A DNA stretch of 27,807 nucleotides from Gammaproteobacteria bacterium (GTDB taxonomy: Bacteria > Pseudomonadota > Gammaproteobacteria > Pseudomonadales > Pseudohongiellaceae). The stretch lies in contig DORE01000074.1 of the NCBI GenBank assembly GCA_003514305.1, positions 12,225 through 40,031 of the forward strand, in the 5' to 3' direction. The position numbers and the translations under genes were made by a program. Shown here in pieces: positions 17,179 through 24,815 of this stretch; position 1 is the stretch's first letter; the number at the start of each line of letters is the position of its first letter. The notes beneath the pieces were generated by a model. It searched no databases. It saw only the letters and a list, made by a program, of their open reading frames with translations, and was not told the origin of the DNA.

Positions 17179-17628
17179 ATGTCCAAGGCTAACTTCTTCG
17201 AAGACATTGAAGTAGGGTCAGTTGAAGAATTCGGGAGCTATGAAGTTAGTGCGCGAGAGATCGTCGAATTTGCGACCAAATACGATCCACAACCCTTCCA
17301 TCTGTCGGAAGAGGGAGGAAAACAAACTCATTTCGGTGGGCTGGTTGCTTCAGGTTGGCACACCGGCAGCATCGCAATGCGACTGATTTGCGATAACATG
17401 CCCGAGCATTCAGCTTCACTAGGTTCGCCGGGCATCGATGAGTTACGCTGGATAAAGCCAGTTTTTCCCGGTGATGTGTTGCGAATTCGCAGCACGGTTA
17501 GTGACAAAAGAGAATCCAAATCAAGAGCGGAGATGGGTTCAGTCTTTATTCTTAACGAGGTGATCAATCAGAATGATGTGGTGGTCATGAGTTATAAACC
17601 CATAGTGCTTTACAAGCGGCGAACCTGA
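17179..17628 (+). CDS. MaoC family hydratase
   Basis: Encodes 149 residues with the hot-dog fold pattern of the MaoC/(R)-enoyl-CoA hydratase family. The hydratase motif reads YDPQPFHLSEEGGKQTHFGG, with Asp36 and His41 in the catalytic positions, followed by LVASGWHTGSIAMRL and the late ELRWIKPVFPGDVLRI strand. Such proteins hydrate trans-2-enoyl-CoA or related thioesters; the substrate here is not known. The start is ATG 17179, preceded by GAGGGG-type sequence; an upstream TTG at 17164 is less likely. It probably shares a transcript with the preceding membrane-anchored gene. Confidence 0.85.
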   Translation: MSKANFFEDIEVGSVEEFGSYEVSAREIVEFATKYDPQPFHLSEEGGKQTHFGGLVASGWHTGSIAMRLICDNMPEHSASLGSPGIDELRWIKPVFPGDVLRIRSTVSDKRESKSRAEMGSVFILNEVINQNDVVVMSYKPIVLYKRRT

Positions 17629-17638
17629 GTCGTCAATG

Positions 17639-17654
17639 AGTGATGTAAGTCACA
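17639..17654. promoter_or_regulatory. CRP-like binding site
   Basis: AGTGA-TGTAAG-TCACA matches the CRP/Vfr consensus TGTGA-N6-TCACA in nine of ten half-site bases. It is in the 219-base gap before the unrecognised secreted protein gene, about 200 bases from its ATG. No matching core promoter was found, so function is uncertain. Confidence 0.35.
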
Positions 17655-17665
17655 TCCGAGGAATC

Positions 17666-17700
17666 GGGCCTGTGCCGGACTGGCCAAGAGAGCACGGCCC
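17666..17700. terminator. Strong GC-rich hairpin after the MaoC-like gene
   Basis: GGGCCTGTGC (17666-17675) pairs with GCACGGCCC (17692-17700), a 9-base stem with one bulged T and a 16-base loop. No T-run follows on either strand, so it may be a transcript 3' end stabiliser rather than a classical intrinsic terminator. Confidence 0.4.
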
Positions 17701-17837
17701 AAAAGCCTCCCTAAAGCGGGAAATGCAGCCTAACTTGCTACATTGCTTGGCTTCAGAAGCGAACCTCTCGGGCAACGCTTATTGGCGCTAAAGCCATGCT
17801 GTCTCCATTGAGATAAACTGGTGTCAATTCTTAGATC

Positions 17838-17844
17838 GAGGAAG
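17838..17844 (+). promoter_or_regulatory. Ribosome binding site fixing the start at 17848
   Basis: GAGGAAG just before ATG 17848 decides this start over the in-frame GTG at 17821. Confidence 0.65.
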
Positions 17845-17847
17845 ATA

Positions 17848-18747
17848 ATGAAAACGAAAAGTCTGTTTGCTCAATCTTTAGTTATGTGCTCGGTCGCACT
17901 AGCAAGTTCTCTGGCCGCTGACGGAGTCCGCGCACAGGGCACGCCACTGCCTGTTGAGCTCCTGCCGCTGGGGAAGGATCTAGGATTACGGTCTGGCCAA
18001 ACGGTGACGCCTGCCTATGAAGGTTGGTACGAAAATGAAGATGGAAGCCTAGCCCTGTCCTTCGGCTACTACAACCGAAATACTGAAGAAGTGGTCAACA
18101 TTCCAATAGGTCAATTTAATCGCATCGTTGGTGCACCGAACTCACTACCAAATCAGGGGCAGCCGACTCGTTTTGAGGTCGAACGGCACTGGGGTGTCTT
18201 CACCATAGACGTTCCGGCGGACTTCAAGAGTGAGATTGCTTGGCACTTGGAAAATCAAGGCAACGTGTTTCATGTGCCGGCCAACCTCGGTGCTGATTAC
18301 ATCATAGATGCCATAGTTGGCGACGCTAACGGCAATTTGCCTCCTGAAATCAGTTTCGAAGCGAATGGTCCCATAGGTAAAGGTCCCGGTGGCATTACGA
18401 TTGGCCCGATTACTGCTCGGGTGGGGGAGCCTATGAGTATGGAGGCATGGGCCCGCGATGATGGAAAAGTCAGTGGGATTGCTGCGATGTTTGTCGCGCA
18501 GAGCGGTGCAACTCCTCCTATCGACCTCACTTGGTTCAAGCATCAGGGGCCCGGTGCCGTGTCATTCAGTCAGCAAACGGCAAAAATACCGGCTTCTGGT
18601 GGCAAGGTTGAGACGAAGTTTACGTTCAGTGAAACGGGGGACTATTTGCTCAGAGCCAGATTGACCGACCTCGGTGGCCCGGAGATGGCAGGGCATTCGC
18701 AGTGTTGCTGGACTAACAGCTTCGTGCAGATAAAGGTGACGGAATAA
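17848..18747 (+). CDS. Secreted protein of unknown function, partner of the copper monooxygenase gene
   Basis: Encodes 299 residues from ATG 17848. A signal peptide covers about 1-30 (LVMCSVALASSLAADGVRAQ). I do not recognise the family. The mature protein begins with PLPVELLPLGKDLGL and a WYENEDGSLALSFGYYNRN stretch, which reads like a small beta domain that would cover about 45-155. The second half resembles an immunoglobulin/PKD-like beta sandwich: TARVGEPMSMEAWARDDG, DLTWFKHQGPGAVSFS and a final FTFSETGDYLLRARLTD. It ends with adjacent Cys286 and Cys287. No catalytic motif is visible. The next gene, 70 bases downstream on the same strand, encodes the cytochrome c/copper monooxygenase fusion, so this may be its extracytoplasmic partner. 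Confidence 0.75.
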   Translation: MKTKSLFAQSLVMCSVALASSLAADGVRAQGTPLPVELLPLGKDLGLRSGQTVTPAYEGWYENEDGSLALSFGYYNRNTEEVVNIPIGQFNRIVGAPNSLPNQGQPTRFEVERHWGVFTIDVPADFKSEIAWHLENQGNVFHVPANLGADYIIDAIVGDANGNLPPEISFEANGPIGKGPGGITIGPITARVGEPMSMEAWARDDGKVSGIAAMFVAQSGATPPIDLTWFKHQGPGAVSFSQQTAKIPASGGKVETKFTFSETGDYLLRARLTDLGGPEMAGHSQCCWTNSFVQIKVTE

Positions 18748-18789
18748 TGAATCGGCTAGAAATACAGAGTAGAGTAAGAACTACAAGCG

Positions 18790-18806
18790 ACACGGCCCGG
18801 CCGTGT
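18790..18806 (+). repeat. Palindrome directly before a ribosome binding site
   Basis: ACACGGCC-C-GGCCGTGT is a perfect palindrome around one central base. It abuts the GGAGGGG ribosome binding site (18807-18813) of the downstream fusion gene. In RNA it would make a 6-base GC-rich stem with a 5-base loop in the junction between the two genes, well placed to affect translation, processing or mRNA stability. Confidence 0.5.
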
Positions 18807-18817
18807 GGAGGGGAAAG

Positions 18818-20128
18818 ATGAGATTCACAAAGATTTGGAGCGTGGTTGTTGCTGCAGGGATGGCATCTGACGGGGCACTTGGGCAGTCTGAAATTGATCG
18901 TGAGGTAACCTGGGCCGGCGATGTCGCTGCGATATTTCAAGAAAACTGTCAGGAGTGCCACCGGCCTAATTCGATTGCGCCGATGCCTCTTTTGACCTAT
19001 GAAGAAGCCCAACCGTTTGCGCCGGTGATTCGCTATCGCGTTGAAAATCGTGTAATGCCCCCTTGGCATATTAATCCTCAGGTCGGCATTCAGGAGTTCA
19101 CAAACGACCGGGGCCTGACCGAGGCAGAGCGAGCAACGATTTTGGCCTGGGTAGATCAGGGTGCGCCTGAGGGCGATCCTGCAAAGGCGCCAGCGGCACT
19201 GGAATTCAATGACGCTTTGGTCTGGCGTTTAGAAAATCAGATCGGTAGTCCTCCGGATTTAGTTGTCGCATCGGAGCCCTACGATCTGGCCGCTGTCACC
19301 CAAGACAAATGGTTTCGTCCGACGACCTCGACCGGACTCACTGAGGAAAGGTGGGTAAAAGCCATTGAAATTCGCCCAAAAAATGATGCTAGTCGTCGGG
19401 TGGTGCACCACTCCCTTGCATTTCTGTTGCAGCAAGAGGATGGCAAACGGGGCCTTCCTGAAGATGTCGATGTGCCGTTTGGCCCGAGTCTCTTTATGGA
19501 GTGGGCAGTCGGTAAGGCTGGCCAGATTTTTCGTCCCGATACAGGCAAATTGATGATGCCCGGATCACAGATCATGTGGGAAATGCATTTGCACGCGAAT
19601 GGCGAAAGAGTGCCGGATGCGCAGGTTGAACTTGGCGTTTGGTTTCATGATGAGCCACCTGAGCACCGCACTATCCTGAGCATGCTTGACGCACAGGGGC
19701 CTCACAGTCTCGACATACCACCAAATGAAATCGCCGTCACTCAAGGGACATTTGTCTTGTCCGCACCTGCTCGCATTGAAAACTTTCAGCCCCACATGCA
19801 TATGAGAGGTAAAGCGATGTCCATGGAGGCTATCTATCCTAATGGTGAGCGCGAGATGCTCTCTTTCGTGGACAATTTCCAATGGAACTGGCAAATAAAT
19901 TATGTCTATGATGAAAACGCAGCGCCAATTGTGCCCAAGGGAACGATGATTAAGACAACAGCATGGCATGACAATACTGCCCAAAATCCCTACAACCCGG
20001 ATCCGAATCAGTGGGTAGGCTGGGGCGATCGTACTGTTGATGAGATGGCTCACAACTGGGTTGATGTAACCTATCTCGGGCAGGAAGAATATGAACGACT
20101 TATCGCCGAGCGGCGCGCCGGACACTGA
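18818..20128 (+). CDS. Cytochrome c fused to PHM/DBH-like copper monooxygenase domain
   Basis: Encodes 436 residues from ATG 18818, with GGAGGGG 4 bases upstream. A short signal peptide (about 1-22) exports it. A small cytochrome c domain follows with heme motif C44-Q-E-C47-H48 and a candidate axial Met80. The larger C-terminal part (about 150-425) resembles the type II copper, ascorbate-dependent monooxygenase family (peptidylglycine monooxygenase, dopamine beta-hydroxylase). Candidate CuH ligands are H197, H198 and H257 or H259; candidate CuM ligands are H326, H328 and M410 in DEMAHNWV. In peptidylglycine monooxygenase the corresponding ligands are three His and His-His-Met. The heme domain might deliver electrons to the copper sites in place of ascorbate; this is inference. 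Substrate unknown. Confidence 0.85.
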   Translation: MRFTKIWSVVVAAGMASDGALGQSEIDREVTWAGDVAAIFQENCQECHRPNSIAPMPLLTYEEAQPFAPVIRYRVENRVMPPWHINPQVGIQEFTNDRGLTEAERATILAWVDQGAPEGDPAKAPAALEFNDALVWRLENQIGSPPDLVVASEPYDLAAVTQDKWFRPTTSTGLTEERWVKAIEIRPKNDASRRVVHHSLAFLLQQEDGKRGLPEDVDVPFGPSLFMEWAVGKAGQIFRPDTGKLMMPGSQIMWEMHLHANGERVPDAQVELGVWFHDEPPEHRTILSMLDAQGPHSLDIPPNEIAVTQGTFVLSAPARIENFQPHMHMRGKAMSMEAIYPNGEREMLSFVDNFQWNWQINYVYDENAAPIVPKGTMIKTTAWHDNTAQNPYNPDPNQWVGWGDRTVDEMAHNWVDVTYLGQEEYERLIAERRAGH

Positions 20129-20214
20129 CGGCTGCAAGGGATGAATTATTTGCAAACAACTCTCGGTTTGACGCTGGTTGATTTGGCGTTTATTGACTGT
20201 CTCCCGGTCCCGCC

Positions 20215-21219
20215 ATGACTATGCTCTCCGTCCTTGATCTGGCGCCGGTAAATCAGGGCAGCACTCCGGCAGAAGCGCTGAGCAACTCCCTAAAGCTGGC
20301 GCAGGCAGCGGAAGGTTTTGGCTATCATCGATATTGGGTCGCCGAGCATCACAACATGAAAGGCATTGCCAGTGCGGCGACTGCCGTGGTGATTGGTCAC
20401 ATCGCGAATGGTACATCGACGATTCGGGTGGGGTCTGGGGGAATTATGCTTCCAAATCATGCTCCGCTCGTCATTGCCGAACAATTTGGTACTTTAGCTT
20501 CTCTTTATCCAGGACGCATCGATCTGGGGTTGGGTCGGGCACCTGGAACAGATCAGCTGACTGCCCATGCTCTGCGCAGAGGCCTCACGGGCAGTTCCGA
20601 TGATTTCCCCAACGATGTGTTGGAGCTGCAGCACTTTCTGAGCGATGCCAGTGAGGGTCAGGCAGTGGTTGCGACGCCCGGTGCAGGCACTAATGTCCCT
20701 TTATGGATCCTCGGCTCAAGCCTGTTTGGCGCACAGCTCGCGGCTTCGCTTGGCTTACCCTACGCCTTCGCCTCACACTTCGCACCACACGACATGATGC
20801 AGGCTATTGCCATTTATCGCGATCGATTCAAACCTTCCGAACAGCTGAAAAAGCCTTACGTCATGCTCGGCTACAATGTTTTTGTTGCCGACACAGACGA
20901 GGAAGCTATTTATCTCCGCTCTTCCGCTCTGCAGTCTATGCTGTCGCTGCGAAGGGGCCATCCGATTCAGCTACCGCGGCCGGTAGAGCGGCTTGAGTTT
21001 TCCTTAAGCGCTTCGGAGGCGGCTATGATCGAAATGATTACCCACTGCTCAGCGGTAGGCTCTGTCAAGAGTGCAGCGAATCAAATGGAGAAATTCCTAA
21101 CTCGCACAGGCGCTGACGAATTGCTGTGTGTGAGTTCAATATATGACCATGACAAGCGGGAGCGTTCTTTCTGCCTAGCGCTGGAGGCTCGTGATTCGCT
21201 TAGTCAAAAAGCTGCGTAG
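20215..21219 (+). CDS. Luciferase-like (LLM) flavin-dependent oxidoreductase
   Basis: Encodes 334 residues of the bacterial luciferase-like monooxygenase superfamily, close in pattern to E. coli YhbW. Typical blocks are LAQAAEGFGYHRYWVAEHHNMKG split over 28-50, GSGGIMLPNHAPL, AEQFGTLASLYPGRIDLGLGRAPG and LWILGSSLFGAQLAASLGL. The expected fold is a TIM barrel binding reduced FMN; the substrate is unknown. A free flavin reductase would be needed, and a flavin reductase-like gene lies 3 kb away. The start is ATG 20215, with an in-frame ATG at 20221; neither has a clear ribosome binding site. Confidence 0.88.
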   Translation: MTMLSVLDLAPVNQGSTPAEALSNSLKLAQAAEGFGYHRYWVAEHHNMKGIASAATAVVIGHIANGTSTIRVGSGGIMLPNHAPLVIAEQFGTLASLYPGRIDLGLGRAPGTDQLTAHALRRGLTGSSDDFPNDVLELQHFLSDASEGQAVVATPGAGTNVPLWILGSSLFGAQLAASLGLPYAFASHFAPHDMMQAIAIYRDRFKPSEQLKKPYVMLGYNVFVADTDEEAIYLRSSALQSMLSLRRGHPIQLPRPVERLEFSLSASEAAMIEMITHCSAVGSVKSAANQMEKFLTRTGADELLCVSSIYDHDKRERSFCLALEARDSLSQKAA

Positions 21220-21361
21220 TGTCCTAGTTTTTTTGTGCTGTTACTGAGACGTGTGCTTGTGCGGTCCCAAGACTCGGGTTCCGCGGGAAACAACAAATAT
21301 CGGCAAGGCGGAACTTCTCGCTGAGTCAACAATATAAAAATGATGATCGGAGGAAAAGTTC

Positions 21362-22564
21362 ATGTCTGACAACGAATTATCAAGCGGGTCGAAGTCTATC
21401 GGGATCTCGCGTAGAGCGGCAATCAAAAAGACTGTGAATGCAGGGCTTGCCGCCGGCGCCGTCGCTTCAGCACCCGGTTGGGTCCTGCCAGCGCTGGCCC
21501 AAGGCGAGGAGCTGGTGCCATTTAGTGACATGCCGGAAGAATACTCCCGGCCACCAGCGCGTCCAGGAGGGACTCACTTTCTTGATACTCGTCTGATCTC
21601 CTCAGACAGTTTTTATACTGATAACCGAGATTTCTATGTAGTTCAGCACTACGGCCAGCCCGAGCTTGATTTGTCCAACTACCGCTTGCAGATCACCGGC
21701 CTGGTGGACAATACCATCGAATACTCTCTTGCCGACCTGCAGGCCATGCCGCAGTTTGATCTTGATGCTGGCTTCGAGTGTGGCGGTAATCGGCCGCTCG
21801 GTATTTTTCAGGGGTTGGTTGGAAACGCGAATTGGCGCGGCGTTCGGCTCAGTGACATTCTGGAAGCAGCCGGTATTCAACCGGAAGGCAAGGAAATCGT
21901 TTTTTTCGGCGGCGATGTTGGCGTTGAAGAAATCAGGGAGACAGAAGTTGAGCAAGCGTTTGCTCGAAGCCTGCCTGTGGCTGATGCTATGCGCGACGTT
22001 AATATGCTGGCGTTGCAAATGAATGGCGAAGCACTACCACAAGGTCATGGTCGTCCTGTCAGGTTGCTGATCCCCGGGTTTTATGGTGTGGCTAATGTAA
22101 AGTGGCTTACTCAGATTCACGTGCAGGATCGGCGATATATGGGTAGATTTATGGGCCGTGATTACGTCACTTTGAAAAAAGAACGCGTGGGAGACCAGGA
22201 GCGCTGGGTTGAAAACTCAGTGACTCGCATTAACCTTAAATCGGCCATCGTGCGCGTTAGCCGCATGGCAGATGAATTTACGATTACTGGTTTTGTGCTG
22301 AACGATGGCACGCCCCTCGAGAGCGTGGAAGTTAAGATCGATGATGGGCCCTGGCAGCGTGCCGAGATAGATCCGCGTTCCAGTCAGTATTCCTGGAAGT
22401 TATTTTCTATGCCGTGGATTAATCCAGGTGCCGGAGAGCACACAATAGTCTCGCGCGTGACAGACGTAAACGGTAACGTGCAGCCGACCCGAAGCCAACT
22501 GCCCGAGAAAGTCAGCCGATGGGAAAACTTTGGCCAAATGCCGCGCACGTTAACGATTGGCTGA
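21362..22564 (+). CDS. Tat-exported sulfite oxidase-family molybdoenzyme
   Basis: Encodes 400 residues. It begins with a twin-arginine signal (S16-R17-R18-A-A-I-K-K, then GLAAGAVASAPGWVLPALAQ to about 47). The molybdopterin domain has Cys140 in FECGGNR, the position of the Mo-ligating cysteine, then NANWRGVRLSDIL and LPQGHGRPVRLLIPGFYG. The C-terminal half has the immunoglobulin-like dimerisation domain of sulfite oxidases (EVKIDDGPWQRAEI, YSWKLFSMPW). It is a periplasmic oxidoreductase; sulfite is likely but not proven. No cytochrome subunit gene is adjacent. The start is ATG 21362, with GGAGGAAAAG upstream. The VOC gene lies 140 bases downstream. Confidence 0.9.
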   Translation: MSDNELSSGSKSIGISRRAAIKKTVNAGLAAGAVASAPGWVLPALAQGEELVPFSDMPEEYSRPPARPGGTHFLDTRLISSDSFYTDNRDFYVVQHYGQPELDLSNYRLQITGLVDNTIEYSLADLQAMPQFDLDAGFECGGNRPLGIFQGLVGNANWRGVRLSDILEAAGIQPEGKEIVFFGGDVGVEEIRETEVEQAFARSLPVADAMRDVNMLALQMNGEALPQGHGRPVRLLIPGFYGVANVKWLTQIHVQDRRYMGRFMGRDYVTLKKERVGDQERWVENSVTRINLKSAIVRVSRMADEFTITGFVLNDGTPLESVEVKIDDGPWQRAEIDPRSSQYSWKLFSMPWINPGAGEHTIVSRVTDVNGNVQPTRSQLPEKVSRWENFGQMPRTLTIG

Positions 22565-22586
22565 TGTCCAACGGAGTTATTTAGAT

Positions 22587-22620
22587 GAAACTCAGAGTCT
22601 GCCTCTCGCCCCTGAGTTTC
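22587..22620. repeat. Perfect 9-base inverted repeat between molybdoenzyme and VOC genes
   Basis: GAAACTCAG (22587-22595) and CTGAGTTTC (22612-22620) are exact reverse complements with a 16-base loop. They lie 23 bases after the molybdoenzyme stop codon. No T-run follows, so it could be a transcript-end hairpin or a protein site. Confidence 0.4.
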
Positions 22621-22704
22621 TGCCGAACCGAAGACTGTCTGCTCGCTCATAATTCATCGTCAGACAGTTTGATTGAGAGGCTATAATAATTTTAGGAGGG
22701 ACAC

Positions 22705-23082
22705 ATGTTTAGCCATGTAATACTGGGAGCCAATGACTTGGAAGCTTCTCGCAAATTTTATGACGCGGCTCTGGCCACCCTGGGGATCGGTGAGCCCGCT
22801 CACGACCCTAAGGGACGCTATTTCTATCGAACTGCCACCGGGTTATTCGGCATTACCAAACCTATCAATGGTGAACCGGCGACTCACGGCAACGGATTTA
22901 CACTCGGCTTTGCCGCAGAGAGTCCGGAAGCGGTGGATGCTTGGCATAAAGCCGGCTCTGAAGCGGGCGGTACAGATTGCGAGGATCCGCCCGGGATTCG
23001 GGAGGGGGCGGGAGTGAAAATGTATATCGCCTACTTGAGAGACCCGGCGGGCAATAAAATCTGCGCACTTCACCGAATGTAG
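22705..23082 (+). CDS. VOC family protein (glyoxalase/dioxygenase-like)
   Basis: Encodes 125 residues with the paired beta-alpha-beta-beta-beta modules of the vicinal oxygen chelate superfamily. It opens with FSHVILGANDLEASRKFYDAAL and ends with YLRDPAGNKICALHRM. His4 sits in the usual first metal-ligand position. The final strand has Cys where many members have the metal-binding Glu, a variation that also occurs in some subfamilies, so activity is unclear. AGGAGGG lies 4 bases before the ATG, a very strong ribosome binding site. It converges on the dienelactone hydrolase gene with only 7 bases between stop codons. Confidence 0.85.
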   Translation: MFSHVILGANDLEASRKFYDAALATLGIGEPAHDPKGRYFYRTATGLFGITKPINGEPATHGNGFTLGFAAESPEAVDAWHKAGSEAGGTDCEDPPGIREGAGVKMYIAYLRDPAGNKICALHRM

Positions 23083-23089
23083 AAGGCAG

Positions 23090-23809
23090 TCAGAGGCAGC
23101 GGCGGTACAGGGCGAAAAGCCTTTCCCAGTGCCGCTCTGCTGAGGCATTGTCATACACCCCTTTTCTTTTTGGAAACACAAATCCGTGTTGGGTGCCCGG
23201 GTACCACTCGATTCGATAATTAATAGCGATCTCATCGAGATGCGACCTTAAAGACTCCACCATTGCCTTTGGCGCATAGCTGTCAGTTTCGGCACAGCCA
23301 AAATACATCTCCCCCAAAATCTTATGTGCATCAAGATGCGGTGAATCCAATGCATCGGTCATGAGGTGCACGCCATGAAGTGATGCGCTTGCGGCAATGC
23401 GATCAGGAAACTGCGCCGCTGCAGCAAAAGCGAAAGGGCCACTCATACAATAGCCCACGCAACCGAGCTTGCCTGTTTTTGCGGCCCCGTCCTGATCTGC
23501 ATAGTCAATGAGATTTGCGATATCCTCACAGACCATGGCAGTGTTGAGTGCGTCCATATGCGCATGCATTTTTTGTCGGGTTGATTCGGCATAGCGATAG
23601 ACACGAACGCGTCGGTAGTAGAGGTTAGGCAGCATGACGTAATAGCCGGCGGTGCCGAGTCGCCTTGCCATATCGTGAAGTTCGCCGCGCTTACCTGGAG
23701 CGTCCATCAGGAACAGTATTACAGGATGTGGCCCTTCCTCCTCCGGGTGCGTGATTAAGGTATTCATGTCGCCATCGGCGGTTGCTATGTCAATTTCTTT
23801 TTCTATCAA
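23090..23809 (-). CDS. Dienelactone hydrolase family protein
   Basis: Encodes 239 residues of the alpha/beta hydrolase fold in the dienelactone hydrolase family. The nucleophile is Cys121 in GYCMSG, as in true dienelactone hydrolases. Asp176 (CAETDSYAP) and His208 (GTQHGFVF) complete the triad. The early MDAPGKRGE segment matches the region of the auxiliary Glu. The expected role is lactone or ester hydrolysis in aromatic or xenobiotic breakdown. The start is TTG 23809, with AGGA 8 bases upstream; no ATG gives a full-length N-terminus, the first being at codon 15. A short open frame ends 17 bases upstream on the same strand. Confidence 0.88.
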   Translation of the reverse strand: MIEKEIDIATADGDMNTLITHPEEEGPHPVILFLMDAPGKRGELHDMARRLGTAGYYVMLPNLYYRRVRVYRYAESTRQKMHAHMDALNTAMVCEDIANLIDYADQDGAAKTGKLGCVGYCMSGPFAFAAAAQFPDRIAASASLHGVHLMTDALDSPHLDAHKILGEMYFGCAETDSYAPKAMVESLRSHLDEIAINYRIEWYPGTQHGFVFPKRKGVYDNASAERHWERLFALYRRCL

Positions 23810-23817
23810 GGGGCAAT

Positions 23818-23821
23818 TCCT
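23818..23821 (-). promoter_or_regulatory. Ribosome binding site for the TTG start of the dienelactone hydrolase gene
   Basis: AGGA on the minus strand lies 8 bases before TTG 23809, supporting this non-ATG start over the internal ATG. Confidence 0.55.
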
Positions 23822-23826
23822 AGCAT

Positions 23827-23997
23827 TTATCCGGCGAAAGGCTCTGTTCCTGAGCGAGGCGAATCGGTCGCTATGGCGTGTTTTGTTAAATTTCGGTTCT
23901 TTTCGTAGCGCGCTCCAGTCTCTGACGAACCCATGAAGAACTTGCGCATATCTTTATAGGTAATGTCCCGGCAAGTAGTCAGCGCGATGCGATCCAT
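23827..23997 (-). CDS. Possible small protein upstream of the dienelactone hydrolase gene
   Basis: An ATG at 23997 on the minus strand opens a 56-codon frame ending 17 bases before the hydrolase start. The predicted peptide is polar and basic (for example DITYKDMRKFFMGSSETGAR) with no membrane segment or signal. The frame continues upstream without ATG to a TAG, so a non-ATG start further up is possible. No good ribosome binding site was found before the ATG. It resembles no family I can name. It may be a real small gene, the end of a decayed gene, or chance. Confidence 0.28.
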   Translation of the reverse strand: MDRIALTTCRDITYKDMRKFFMGSSETGARYEKNRNLTKHAIATDSPRSGTEPFAG

Positions 23998-24191
23998 ACT
24001 CAAATGATCGTCGCCAAAGATAAACGTTTCCTACAAAATCATGACGCGGAAAAGTCCATGGCGCAACAGATTATTTAGCGTGCCGCCTTCCACTATCCAG
24101 GTTGTTCCGCACACAGAGGGACAAGAGAAATCGGCTTTGTCTGTGCATCGGATTCCATACTATGCTTGACACCGAATGTCTCCATGTAGCT
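23998..24191. other. Gap between flavin reductase gene and the small ORF
   Basis: Together with the small ORF this makes a 382-base stretch (23810-24191) with no secure gene. The only structure seen is an imperfect dyad at 24112-24145: CACA and GACAA pair with TTGTC and TGTG around a 4-base bulge. There is no T-run. Plus-strand frames here look non-coding. Confidence 0.4.
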
Positions 24192-24815
24192 TCATTTTGG
24201 GCGTTCCATCGTGAACGTCGAGGAGGCGTCTACTCGTGCGTAATCATTGTATCCAAGACGACCGATCGGCATCATCTTGGCCACATCGATAAGGCCTGTT
24301 TCTGTGATTATGGCGTCATCAATATGAATGCCAATGACTTCCCCAAAAATTACCTTGTATTCATCCCCGTTATCCCAGCCTGGAATAAGCACGGTCTTGA
24401 GATATTTGCATTCTAGCTGAACTGGAGCTTCGGCAATTCTCGGTGCCTTTACGAGAGTGGCGCCGATTGGCGTCAGCCCGGCCAGAGCGATCTCGTCTGT
24501 CTTTGGAGGCAGAGTGGCGGAAGATAGGTTCATCTGCTCTTTTAGTTCCCAGGTGGCCAGATTGCATACGAACTCGCCGGTAGTCTCCACGTTGCGGCTT
24601 GTATCCTTAAATCGATCGTCCGCACTGCTCGCGCCCGCTGAGAACATGACGGTCGGGGGCCGATAACAGACGGCATTGAAAAAGCTATAAGGAGCCAGGT
24701 TAAAGACCCCATCTCTGTCAACTGAGCTGATCCAGCCTACGGGTCGCGGTATCACTAGGCTATTGAAAGGGTTTTTAGGCAGTCCGTGGTCTTGGTTTCT
24801 TGGTTCGTAGAACAT
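24192..24815 (-). CDS. Flavin reductase-like domain protein
   Basis: Encodes 207 residues from ATG 24815, chosen because homologues of this type begin near MFYEP with HGLPKNPFNSLVIPRPVGWI next. An ATG five codons earlier (24830) is in frame. The FMN-binding split-barrel family shows as PRPVGWISSVDRDGVFNLAP, then FFNAVCYRPPTVMFSA and a KDTSRNVETTGEFVCNLA block. It binds FMN and may reduce it for monooxygenases or act on an unknown substrate. It is divergent from the POT transporter. It is a candidate supplier of reduced flavin for the luciferase-like enzyme, but they are not in one operon. Confidence 0.85.
   Translation of the reverse strand: MFYEPRNQDHGLPKNPFNSLVIPRPVGWISSVDRDGVFNLAPYSFFNAVCYRPPTVMFSAGASSADDRFKDTSRNVETTGEFVCNLATWELKEQMNLSSATLPPKTDEIALAGLTPIGATLVKAPRIAEAPVQLECKYLKTVLIPGWDNGDEYKVIFGEVIGIHIDDAIITETGLIDVAKMMPIGRLGYNDYARVDASSTFTMERPK

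Noticed and set aside
20168..20196. TTGACG-N17-TATTGA as promoter of the luciferase-like gene
   Set aside because: The -10 element matches only three of six bases and the leader would be about 12 bases without a ribosome binding site.
22682..22687. TATAAT as a -10 box for the VOC gene
   Set aside because: Transcription would start inside the ribosome binding site at 22694-22700, and no -35 element is at the right distance.
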